Assembly: GCA_022574185.1 (NCBI GenBank)
Contig: JACZSM010000019.1
Span: 1 to 41,799 of the forward strand
Direction: 5' to 3'
Origin: Pseudomonadota bacterium
GTDB taxonomy: Bacteria; Pseudomonadota; Gammaproteobacteria; Steroidobacterales; Woeseiaceae
DNA length: 41,799 bases
Below the pieces are notes generated by a model. The model made no database searches, was not told where the DNA came from, and was given only the letters and a program-made list of their open reading frames with translations. Positions within the stretch are counted from its first letter, which is position 1; each line of letters opens with the position of its first letter. Positions 1 through 7,329 of the stretch are shown here, one piece after another. The position numbers and the translations under genes were made by a program.

Positions 1-114
1 ATTAGGGCGGGGGAACCACTCTACAAGACAAGGTCATAGCCTTTGGCAGCCTGCGGATTCACCCCGGGGTTCGAGGCCAGCATATCAAGCTGCCAAACAA
101 CCCGAACACAACAT
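1..114. other. Left edge, no gene assigned
   Basis: No convincing gene is visible. A short minus-strand reading frame ending in a TAG near position 29 gives about 20 residues after an ATG and looks protein-like, but it is too short to assign. The stretch ends in REP-like repeats. Confidence 0.3.
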
Positions 115-160
115 ACAAGGAGCCCGCTCCCGTCAAGCGGGATCGAGACATGCGGGCGAT
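115..160 (+). repeat. REP-like element, copy 1
   Basis: It starts with a degenerate GGAGCCCGC head and ends in GCGGGCGAT, with an inner segment nearly identical to the copy at 28392-28440 in inverse orientation (shared CAAGCGGGATCGAGACATGC). The GGAGC head and the inverted GC-rich ends resemble GTAG-headed REP elements of gammaproteobacteria. Confidence 0.6.
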
Positions 161-188
161 AGCCGCCAGATCCGATTAGCACTGTGGG

Positions 189-274
189 TATCGCCCGGTC
201 CGATCGTTAGCTCTTCACCAAATGGTTGGCTCAATATTCTATTAGTACGGCGGGCTCCTACGGCGAGCTCCTAC
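189..274 (-). repeat. REP-like element, copy 2, overlapping a stop codon
   Basis: It runs from TATCGCCCGG at the left to GGGCTCCTAC near 261, with a second head GAGCTCCTAC ending at 274. On the minus strand the second GTAGGAGC head begins inside the TAG stop of the lipase-cyclophilin gene (271-273). The middle differs from the other copies, so only the ends are conserved. Confidence 0.6.
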
Positions 275-1512
275 AGGCGTTGCAGCGAAACGATCTCGAC
301 AGGTTCTTCGAGCAACTGGCCGCGAAAGTATTCGATTTCGGTTGGAGCGTCCGCCGGCGATTCGTGGATCGCGCGCACGATATCCATACCGTCGACCACG
401 CGGCCGAATACAGCGAAGCCCTGGCCATCGTCGTTGCGTGCACCGCCGAAATCGAGTGCAGGTTGATCGCCGATGCAAATGAAAAATTCCGTTGTCGCCG
501 TGCCGACCTCGGCGCGGGCCATGGAAATGCTGCCATTGCGGTGCCGTAGGCCCGAATCTGCCGTCGTTTCGTGAGCCATCGGCGGAATCGGGCTCTCGAC
601 ATCGCCAATACCACCTTGAATGACGGAGATTACGGGATTGCCGTTGTCGTTATCGGATGATACGACGCGATAAAACGTGCCACCTTCAAGATGACCGCCA
701 TCCACAAGGCGCAGAAAGCCAGCAACAGTGATTGGCGCCTTATCCGGATACAGTTCGAATTCGATGTCGCCGAGTGACGTGACCATCAGGATCCGAACGA
801 CCCGCACCGCCGCTGCGTCGAAACTGCCTGTCTGCAGGAATCGAATGGTCAGCTCAACAGGTTTTCGCATACGCATCATAAACGCATGCGAATTCTCGAC
901 GACCACAAAGTCGTCCATGCCCTCGAGTTTCGTATCCTCGACTGAGACCTTACCGTCATCAGGATTGTCGAGTACGGCTGATGTGATCGGATCGATGCTC
1001 CGATTGCCGGCGATAATTCCCAATTCGAAGTCGGCTGGCCCAAGCCGCAACGGCACACTTTCGGCACCTTTGCCTAACTGGCGACCCGCTGGACCGCTCA
1101 CCCAATGGACGCCGGGCACATCGCCAAACTCGTCCACAGCATTACTGCCCTGGTTGGGTGGGCCAAGCATGACAACACGGCCAAGATTCGGAATTTCTTT
1201 ATCGCTCAGATACTGTCGCACCAGGATGCCGCCCAGCGAATGCGTGACGAAGTGGACTCGATCACTCGCGCCGGCCGCATCACACAAGACCAGACCTTTG
1301 CCGATGGCCATGGGGGCAAGCACTTCGATCGGATGTTCACGCGATGGGTAGTCAATATTCACGGATAAATACCCAGCCTCGTCCAATGCCTCGGCCATCG
1401 AATCCATTGACGCTGAGGTCCGGGCAAGACCGTGCAGCAGGATGACGCATTCTTCTGCATGCACGGCCGACACGGCAAACAGCACCAGAATTGCTATCAG
1501 CCTGCGTATCAT
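271..1512 (-). CDS. Secreted alpha/beta-hydrolase (lipase-like) fused to a cyclophilin-type peptidyl-prolyl isomerase
   Basis: 413 aa. The start is the ATG at 1510-1512, which has an AAGGAG ribosome-binding site and opens a signal peptide (MIRRLIAILVLFAVSAVHA). Residues 20-230 are a serine hydrolase: oxyanion-type LLHGLART, nucleophile elbow THSLGG with Ser about 92, GPPNQGS, an acidic residue near 185 and His about 209 in ENSHAF. This resembles PGAP1/YpfH-like lipases. From about residue 243 a cyclophilin domain follows: LGDIEFELYPDKAP, TFYRVV, VIQGG, SISMAR and TEFFIC, ending at the C-terminus. Both parts are in one uninterrupted frame. Cyclophilins catalyse proline cis/trans isomerisation, and the signal peptide places both activities in the periplasm or outside. 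The substrate is unknown. The frame is open a further 106 codons upstream, but those overlap slyX and lack a start context. A lost stop codon between two former genes is the alternative to a functional fusion. Confidence 0.85.
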   Translation of the reverse strand: MIRRLIAILVLFAVSAVHAEECVILLHGLARTSASMDSMAEALDEAGYLSVNIDYPSREHPIEVLAPMAIGKGLVLCDAAGASDRVHFVTHSLGGILVRQYLSDKEIPNLGRVVMLGPPNQGSNAVDEFGDVPGVHWVSGPAGRQLGKGAESVPLRLGPADFELGIIAGNRSIDPITSAVLDNPDDGKVSVEDTKLEGMDDFVVVENSHAFMMRMRKPVELTIRFLQTGSFDAAAVRVVRILMVTSLGDIEFELYPDKAPITVAGFLRLVDGGHLEGGTFYRVVSSDNDNGNPVISVIQGGIGDVESPIPPMAHETTADSGLRHRNGSISMARAEVGTATTEFFICIGDQPALDFGGARNDDGQGFAVFGRVVDGMDIVRAIHESPADAPTEIEYFRGQLLEEPVEIVSLQRL

Positions 1513-1648
1513 CTGCCGCTCCTTAAACCCGCGTACTATAGATGGCGGTCGTGCCAGCGACCCTTGTTGTTGCATTCGTTCCTCCCTGTAGATTTTACAA
1601 TCGCTGGTGTCCAGGCGTTGCTCAGGTATAGCCGCTTTGACGCGGTAC

Positions 1649-1855
1649 CTAGTAATGCGGCGGCCGCTCATCTTGCCCCGCATCATCCGTCTGCGTATCA
1701 ACCATTGTACGAATCCTGTTGACGAGCGAATTGCAGAGTTTTTCGATCTGCACGATTTGTTCCTGCTGTTTCGTGACAACATCGTTGAGCTCATAAATAA
1801 GCTGATCCTGATGTGCCAGCTTGCTCTCAATATCGACCAGGCGTTCCTCGTTCAT
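1649..1855 (-). CDS. slyX: SlyX family protein
   Basis: 68 aa, the normal length for SlyX. The N-terminus MNEERLVDIESKLAHQDQLIYELNDVV is the family's heptad-rich coiled coil, followed by QQEQIVQIEKLCNSLVNRI and a short polar tail ending in PPHY, like E. coli SlyX. The molecular role of SlyX is not established. The gene lies divergently upstream of uup with about 100 bp between the starts. Confidence 0.88.
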   Translation of the reverse strand: MNEERLVDIESKLAHQDQLIYELNDVVTKQQEQIVQIEKLCNSLVNRIRTMVDTQTDDAGQDERPPHY

Positions 1856-1960
1856 GATAGCCTCTGCCTTCCCGGTAGGCGTGCGCCAACTGCACGTTCA
1901 CCTCATTGTTGCGCCGCAAGCGGCGCTCCTGCAATACCCAGCTGAAAATACCCACGTTTG

Positions 1961-3862
1961 ATGTCATTACTGCGCTTCAATGAAATTTCGCTCGACTTCG
2001 GCGAACTCAAGATCCTGACTGAGGCGGATTTCGCTATCGACTCGGGTGAACGCGTCTGCCTGATCGGCCGCAATGGCGCCGGAAAATCGACAACTTTCAA
2101 ACTCATAACCGGCGAAATCGACGCCGACCACGGCGAGATAGTGCGTGGTGCCGATCTCGTTATCAGCCAGCTTGACCAATCCTTGCCCGAGGTGACGGAC
2201 CAGAACGTTCGCGATGTCGTTCGCTCTGGCCTGGCAGAAATCGAACAGCTGCTCGAAGCATACCAGCAACTGTCTGGGCTTGAGCTCGATCGCGAAAGTA
2301 TGCGTGACCTCGAAGTTCTGCACGCTAAAATCGATGCGCACGATGGCTGGCATATTGAGCAGCGCGTCGAGAAAACAATGACCGATCTCAACCTGCCCGC
2401 TGACAAAAATATGAACGAGCTCTCAGGTGGCTGGCAGCGGCGTGTCGCAATTGCGAAAGCACTCGTGCGAAAACCAGATCTATTGTTGCTCGACGAACCA
2501 ACGAACCATCTCGATATTGCAACGATTAAATGGCTTGAAGATCGGATCTACTCGTTCTCAGGCGCGGTTCTCTTCATCACCCACGATCGGGCTTTTCTGC
2601 AACGCCTGGCCACTCGAATTCTCGAAATTGACCGCGGTAAACTGACAAGCTGGCCGGGAAACTATGACAACTTCTTGATTAGAAAGGAAAAATCTTTAGC
2701 GGACGAGAGCTCGGCAAACGCCCGCTTTGACAAGAAACTTGCCCAGGAGGAGATCTGGGTTCGCCAGGGCATCAAGGCACGCCGCACGCGCAACGAGGGT
2801 CGATCACGGGCACTAATCAAGATGAGGGAAAAACGCGCGCAGCGCATTGCTCGCGACGGTCAGGCGCAAATTCATATCGAAGCAGCGGAGCGATCAGGCC
2901 GCAAGGTGATACGTGCACGAGACGTTTGTTATCGCTACGGCGACGATCCTCTCATCGACAATTTCTCTATCAAGATCATGCGCGGCGATCGAATTGGTCT
3001 GATCGGCAACAACGGAGTCGGCAAGACCACTCTGCTGCGTCTGCTGTTGGCAGAATTAGAGCCGCAGTCCGGTACGCTCAAGCACGGTACCAATCTCGAA
3101 ATCGGCTATTTCGACCAATTGCGCCAGACACTCGACCTCAGCAAGTCAGTCGCCTACAACGTTGGCGAAGGCCGCACTTACATCAAGCTCAATGGCAAGG
3201 ATCGTCACATCGTCGGCTATCTAAAGGGCTTTCTGTTCAGTCCAAAACGAGCTATGACACCGGTCAAGGCATTATCAGGCGGCGAACGCAATCGCGTCAT
3301 TCTTGCCAAGTTGTTTACACAGCCCGCCAATCTGCTGGTTCTCGACGAACCGACCAATGATCTTGATATCGAAACGCTGGAGGTGCTCGAAAGCAAACTG
3401 TGCGAATTCAGCGGCACCCTGATCGTTGTCAGCCATGACCGTGAATTCCTCGACAATGTTGTAACGAGCACGATCGTGTTCGAAGAGGACGGCAGCATTC
3501 AGGAATACGTCGGCGGCTACAGTGACTGGCTCCGGCAGGGCCGCCAGCTCGCCTCGACAGACAGCCCCTATACAGAGGAGGCGCGCAAACGGGCAGCTGC
3601 CGAACGACGTCGAAAAGCACCGACCAAGCTTGGTTACAAGAAGCAACGCGAACTTGATCGCTTGCCTGGCGAAATCGAAGTCATGGAAGCATCGATCGCG
3701 ATATTGCAGCAAACCGTACTTGAGCCCGATTTTTACGCGCAGGATCATGAACGGGCGCAAGCAACGCTACAGAAACTCTCTGACGAGCAGGCGCAACTGG
3801 AAAAGCGTATTGAGCGCTGGAGCGAATTGGAGAATCTCAAGTCCAGCTACGAATCAAGTTAG
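1961..3862 (+). CDS. uup: ABC-F family ATPase Uup
   Basis: 633 aa from the ATG at 1961; a TTG one codon earlier is also possible. Two ABC cassettes are in tandem: Walker A GRNGAGKST, signature LSGGWQRR and Walker B LLLLDEPTNHLD in the first, then GNNGVGKTT, LSGGERNRV and LLVLDEPTNDLD in the second. The linker between them is basic and the C-terminal part (from about residue 540) is a charged coiled coil, the layout of Uup. There are no membrane segments, as expected for ABC-F proteins, which act on ribosomes or on branched DNA rather than in transport. The stop codon abuts the end of the convergent VOC gene at 3863. Confidence 0.93.
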   Translation: MSLLRFNEISLDFGELKILTEADFAIDSGERVCLIGRNGAGKSTTFKLITGEIDADHGEIVRGADLVISQLDQSLPEVTDQNVRDVVRSGLAEIEQLLEAYQQLSGLELDRESMRDLEVLHAKIDAHDGWHIEQRVEKTMTDLNLPADKNMNELSGGWQRRVAIAKALVRKPDLLLLDEPTNHLDIATIKWLEDRIYSFSGAVLFITHDRAFLQRLATRILEIDRGKLTSWPGNYDNFLIRKEKSLADESSANARFDKKLAQEEIWVRQGIKARRTRNEGRSRALIKMREKRAQRIARDGQAQIHIEAAERSGRKVIRARDVCYRYGDDPLIDNFSIKIMRGDRIGLIGNNGVGKTTLLRLLLAELEPQSGTLKHGTNLEIGYFDQLRQTLDLSKSVAYNVGEGRTYIKLNGKDRHIVGYLKGFLFSPKRAMTPVKALSGGERNRVILAKLFTQPANLLVLDEPTNDLDIETLEVLESKLCEFSGTLIVVSHDREFLDNVVTSTIVFEEDGSIQEYVGGYSDWLRQGRQLASTDSPYTEEARKRAAAERRRKAPTKLGYKKQRELDRLPGEIEVMEASIAILQQTVLEPDFYAQDHERAQATLQKLSDEQAQLEKRIERWSELENLKSSYESS

Positions 3863-4237
3863 CTAATCCCATTGGTTAGCGGTTGCGTCGAAGTGTTTGC
3901 TGACAGGCGGTACCACGCAAAAGCGCTGGCCGGTCGGCGCCTCCATGACCCACCAATCCTTGATCCTCTCGATCCTGCGTGCACCGTGAGTCTCAAGACG
4001 CGCGGCCTCCGCATCAATGTCGTCGGCTTCAATGTCGATGTGTACGCGACTTGCATGAGCAACTTTCTGCACCTCGACATACGGCTCATTGTCCGGTGCC
4101 GATAGAAAAGCATACAACTGGACATTGTCTGTTTCCTTGCGCGGATAGCCTGGCGCGGCGCTCCAGAAGTCTGCCGCGGCATTGAGATTGTCAGTCTGGC
4201 AATCGATGATAAGACCTGCAAATCGGCTACGGTGCAT
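3863..4237 (-). CDS. VOC (glyoxalase/bleomycin-resistance fold) family protein
   Basis: 124 aa. The pattern is that of a single-module VOC protein: a beta strand FAGLIIDCQ followed by NLNAAADFWSAAPG, then VQLYAFLSAP, RVHIDIEADDIDAEAARLETHGARRIERI, and the closing WWVMEAPTGQRFCVV. The central VHIDIEADD and the late EAPTG are typical of the family. The His, Glu and similar residues could form a metal site, but the substrate cannot be inferred. The gene is convergent with uup. Confidence 0.75.
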   Translation of the reverse strand: MHRSRFAGLIIDCQTDNLNAAADFWSAAPGYPRKETDNVQLYAFLSAPDNEPYVEVQKVAHASRVHIDIEADDIDAEAARLETHGARRIERIKDWWVMEAPTGQRFCVVPPVSKHFDATANQWD

Positions 4238-4318
4238 TTCAGTTCTCCTCGATTATTACGGGTCTTGCCAGGTAGTCGCCCTCCCGGCGACCCGCATTAT
4301 TCATGAATGATCTGAGTT

Positions 4319-4352
4319 AGTACTCCGTCACGGTGATATTGACGAAGTACTA
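4319..4352 (-). repeat. Stop-codon hairpin (family C), copy 1, at the end of upp
   Basis: AGTACTCCGTCA at 4319-4330 pairs with TGACGAAGTACT at 4340-4351 across a 9-nt loop. The single DNA mismatch is a G-U pair in the minus-strand RNA, so the stem is complete only in the upp transcript. The upp TAG stop (4350-4352) lies at the foot of the stem. There is no T-tract, so it is not a classical terminator. A relative sits on the rplQ stop codon at 11931-11983. Confidence 0.65.
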
Positions 4353-4973
4353 GTGCGAAGTACCAAACAACCGGTCGCCAGCATCCCCGAGACCTGGCAC
4401 GATGTATTTATCTGCATTGAGATGATCGTCGATTGCGGCTGTATAGATCGGCACATCCGGATGCGCTGCTTCGACCAGTGCAAGTCCTTCGGGACAGGTC
4501 ACAATGCAGACGACAACGATCTGTGCGGCACCGCTTTCCTTCAGGAGTTCGATTGCCGCCACGGTCGACCCACCTGTCGCAATCATCGGGTCGATGATGA
4601 TGCAGGTTCCGCCCCTGGCCTGTTTCGGCAATCGCTGGTAGTAACTGACTGGTTGCTTGGTAACCTCGTCACGATACAAGCCGACAAATCCGACGCGCGC
4701 GGTAGGAACGAGTTCGAGGATTCCTTCGAGCATGCCTACACCGGCCCGCAGAATCGGCACGACCACAAGATCTGTATCGATTTTTTTGCATATTGCTTCG
4801 GCGACGGGTGTCTGCACTACAATTTCCTTTACCTTGATGTTCTTCAGTGCCTCGTAGCATATGAATTTCGTAATTTCGGTCGCCAGTTCACGAAAGAGCT
4901 TGTGGCCCGTATCGACGTCGCGAATGATGCCGAGTTTATGCTGCACGCATGGATGATCGATCAGTTCATGCAT
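4350..4973 (-). CDS. upp: Uracil phosphoribosyltransferase
   Basis: 207 aa, the usual length (208 in E. coli). It converts uracil and PRPP to UMP in pyrimidine salvage, in the cytoplasm. Recognised by the N-terminal HPCVQHKLGIIRD, the flexible loop region VVVPILRAGVGMLEG, and the PRPP-binding loop IDPMIATGGSTVAAIELLK. The C-terminal AAIDDHLNADKYIVPGLGDAGDRLFGT is the uracil-binding end. The stop codon is built into the hairpin described above. A VOC gene lies 28 bp upstream on the same strand. Confidence 0.95.
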   Translation of the reverse strand: MHELIDHPCVQHKLGIIRDVDTGHKLFRELATEITKFICYEALKNIKVKEIVVQTPVAEAICKKIDTDLVVVPILRAGVGMLEGILELVPTARVGFVGLYRDEVTKQPVSYYQRLPKQARGGTCIIIDPMIATGGSTVAAIELLKESGAAQIVVVCIVTCPEGLALVEAAHPDVPIYTAAIDDHLNADKYIVPGLGDAGDRLFGTSH

Positions 4974-5001
4974 TGTCTGGCTCCGTTATTGTTATTGACG
5001 A

Positions 5002-5349
5002 TCAGTTCGTGGACCACGTTGCGAATTCGGTGCCTACCGGATCGACGCAATGAAATCGCTTCCCTCCCGGGAAATCGAAAATGTCCTGACTAATGGTTGC
5101 GCCGAGCTCTTTGACCCGTTCGACGTCTCGTTCAAGATTTTCACTGTAAAAAACCAACAGCACGCCTGTCGCAGGTGCGCTCTCCTCTGACCGGCGCAAG
5201 CCACCGTCAAGGCGCCCATCGTTGAAACTAACGTAATCGGCGCCCCATTCCTCGAATGTCCAGCCGTACAACGCCGCAAGAAAATCGCGCGCTTTCGCCG
5301 GATCGGTGACGGGAATTTCAATGTAGTCGATGCGTTTTTCGATACTCAT
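5002..5349 (-). CDS. VOC family protein
   Basis: 115 aa. MSIEKRIDYIEIPVTDPAKARDFLAALYGWTFEEWGADYVSF is a typical VOC opening (HxEIPVxDPxKAxxFYxxLFGW), then GGLRRSEESAPATGVLLVFYSENLERDVERVKELGATI and the closing DFPGGKRFHCVDPVGTEFATWS. Members resemble glyoxalase-like proteins of unknown substrate. The N-terminal codons overlap by 4 bp the end of the truncated GNAT frame on the same strand, which places both on one transcript. Confidence 0.8.
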   Translation of the reverse strand: MSIEKRIDYIEIPVTDPAKARDFLAALYGWTFEEWGADYVSFNDGRLDGGLRRSEESAPATGVLLVFYSENLERDVERVKELGATISQDIFDFPGGKRFHCVDPVGTEFATWSTN

Positions 5350-5522
5350 GGTCGATGCTCCATGGATTTACAAGCCCTTGACAAGCCTAACGAGTATCCA
5401 CGATCACCGACGTAATGGATAAATCCAGGATCATTCCAGACCGCAAGCATCAGATTCGCGTCGGCGAGTGTTAATCTGCGTAACGGCAGGCGTTCGGTCT
5501 CCAGTCGAAATAATTCGCTCAT
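5346..5522 (-). pseudogene. Truncated GNAT acetyltransferase (RimJ/RimL type), N-terminal remnant
   Basis: A 58-codon frame starts at the ATG at 5520-5522 and reads MSELFRLETERLPLRRLT followed by LADANLMLAVWNDPGFIHYVGDRG. That matches the first 40 or so residues of RimJ/RimL-type N-acetyltransferases, where LETERLxLR and WNDPxFIxYVGDRG are conserved. After GDRG the similarity stops and a short unrelated tail ends at a TGA. The acetyl-CoA-binding core, normally about another 110 residues, is absent. The fragment is squeezed between the DUF3291-like gene and the VOC gene, so a deletion probably removed the rest. Confidence 0.65.
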
Positions 5523-5526
5523 CCCG

Positions 5527-6006
5527 TCACCCCTCAGGCGGAAAGGGAAGCCTGAACGTAAAGGCTGCTGCGGATGAGCTGTCCTTCCAAAGTATGTCGA
5601 ACCTGCTTTTTGCCTCCTGGACGGTTGGAATGTGTCCCACTTCTATCCACCAAAGGACCAGTGGCGCTCTGCTAGCCGGCTCGAACCAATTCGCCCGCTT
5701 GCGAACCGCTGCAACATGATTGCTGCGGTAGGCATAATCCTCAAGCGCTTTGATCGATTCCCAGACTGACATATTAAAGAGAACAAACTCATCATCGAAG
5801 ACTTGCGCCTCAGTCGTATCACCCTCTGCAGTGATATGGCGCCAAACGAAACCGGGACTGGAGTCTGCAGTCTCGTTCAGAGGATCCAGCCGCGCAACGA
5901 ATCCCTCCATAATCGGATCGTCGATTGACGCGCGCATTCGTGCGACGTTCGCATGGGCGAGCTGATAATCAGGCACTTCGTTCTTACTCGATGTTGAACA
6001 ATCCAA
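5527..6006 (-). CDS. DUF3291-like protein
   Basis: 159 aa. Features seen: YQLAHANVARMRASIDDPIMEGFVARLDPLNETADSSPGFVWRH near the start, then FNMSVWESIKALEDYAYRSNHVAAVRKRANWFE and PLVLWWIEVGHIPTVQEAKSRFDILWKDSSSAAAFTF. The order LAxxNxARMRA, SPGFVWR, NxSVWES, HxxxxRKRxxWF and LVLWWxxxGHxPTxxEA is the signature I associate with DUF3291, related to ABM-type monooxygenases, of unknown function. The true start may be a little downstream, because family members usually begin just before the YxLAxxN segment. Confidence 0.7.
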   Translation of the reverse strand: MDCSTSSKNEVPDYQLAHANVARMRASIDDPIMEGFVARLDPLNETADSSPGFVWRHITAEGDTTEAQVFDDEFVLFNMSVWESIKALEDYAYRSNHVAAVRKRANWFEPASRAPLVLWWIEVGHIPTVQEAKSRFDILWKDSSSAAAFTFRLPFPPEG

Positions 6007-6300
6007 AAACGTAAGGAAATATTTCGATCAGTATCTGGTGCACCTGTTGCGAATGCAAGAGAATGGCCCGACAATCTCGAGTTCGGAGACTGACATATTT
6101 GCAGGGATAACAAAGTGATTTTGGGCAGGTCACCCATTAGGTTAAAGAATGCGCTGCTTGGGGCGAGTGTCTTCGGGGTGTTGTCAGGCACCTCGCTCTC
6201 GGCGGGAGATGAATTGAGCGCAGCGCCTTCAGTAGCAGACCAACAACGCATGCTGCGACGGACGATTCGCCACGATGAAGTAGCGAAAAACACTTTCGGA
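6007..6300. other. Intergenic region between trpS and the DUF3291-like gene
   Basis: 294 bp without an assigned gene. Both strands hold moderately long open frames (minus 5877-6359, plus 6115-6387). They overlap the two neighbouring genes in other frames, have no recognisable motif, and I could not support either. No terminator-like hairpin with a T-tract was seen. Confidence 0.35.
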
Positions 6301-7311
6301 CTAGCCCAGTTTGCGGACACCGATCGCATCGCGAATCTCAGCAAGATAAGGCGCCGCAACCTCGCGCGCGCGCTCCGCGCCCTTTAAGAGTTCCGCTTCT
6401 ACGATGGCCGGATTGCCCATTAGTCGCTCGTACTCTTCACGCGCTGGATGGATGTGATCGTTAATGAGTTCGAACAGTTGCTGCTTCATCTCACCCCAGG
6501 CGATACCATCGGCGTAGCGTGCTTCGATATCCATGGTTTCCTGCGTCGTCGCAAATGCTTTGTACATATCGTAAAGCGTGCTGCCGTCAGTTTCTTTCGG
6601 CGCACCCGGTTCAAGAGAGTTTGTTTTGATCTTCATTATCAGCTTTCTGAGCCGCGTTTCATCGGCAAATAGCGGAATTGCGTTATTGTAGCTTTTACTC
6701 ATCTTGCGTCCATCAAGGCCCGCCAGCACCGCCGTATCAGCATCGATTAGCGGGTCGGGCAGCACGAGGACATCGCCGAAATGGTGATTGAATCTCTGTG
6801 CTATGTCGCGCGCCATCTCAACATGCTGTTTTTGATCTCGCCCGACCGGTACTTTCGTCGCCTTGAACATCAAGATATCTGCCGCCATCAGGATTGGATA
6901 ACTGTAGAGCGCCATCGTGATGCCCTTGTCCGGGTCTTTATTGCCGCCTTGTGCATTGGCTGCAACGGCCGCTTTGTATGAGTGCGCACGATTCATCAGA
7001 CCCTTCGCCGTCATGCTTGCCAGAATCCAGTTGAGCTGTGGTATTTCGGGTATATCCGACTGCCGATAGAAGATTGCGTTCTGCGTATCGAGCCCCAACG
7101 CGAGCCATGCTGCCGATATCTCCAGAGTCGACTGGCTGATCTTGTCGGGGTCCTCATTCTTGGCGAGCGCATGATAATCCGCGAGAAAATAATAGTTTGT
7201 CTTCGTCGGGTCTTTGCTCGCCTCGATGCCAGGTCGAATCGCGCCAACATAGTTGCCAATATGTGGTGTGCCAGTCGTCGTGATACCCGTGAGATAGATA
7301 TCCTGGGTCAT
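6301..7311 (-). CDS. trpS: Tryptophanyl-tRNA synthetase
   Basis: 336 aa, the usual length for bacterial TrpRS. It is a class I aminoacyl-tRNA synthetase that charges tRNA-Trp. The HIGH-type motif is TPHIGNYVGAI near the N-terminus and the KMSKS motif is intact in LDGRKMSKSYNNAIPLF. AADILMFKATKVPVGRDQKQHVEMARDIAQRFN is the conserved tryptophan/adenylate-pocket region. It starts 18 bp after the ggt stop codon on the same strand, so the two are probably cotranscribed. Confidence 0.96.
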   Translation of the reverse strand: MTQDIYLTGITTTGTPHIGNYVGAIRPGIEASKDPTKTNYYFLADYHALAKNEDPDKISQSTLEISAAWLALGLDTQNAIFYRQSDIPEIPQLNWILASMTAKGLMNRAHSYKAAVAANAQGGNKDPDKGITMALYSYPILMAADILMFKATKVPVGRDQKQHVEMARDIAQRFNHHFGDVLVLPDPLIDADTAVLAGLDGRKMSKSYNNAIPLFADETRLRKLIMKIKTNSLEPGAPKETDGSTLYDMYKAFATTQETMDIEARYADGIAWGEMKQQLFELINDHIHPAREEYERLMGNPAIVEAELLKGAERAREVAAPYLAEIRDAIGVRKLG

Positions 7312-7329
7312 GCTGCGATGCCTTTCAAA

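Noticed and set aside
5877..6359. Open frame on the minus strand across the trpS end and the gap
   Set aside because: It overlaps trpS and the DUF3291-like gene in other frames and shows no domain; not enough support.
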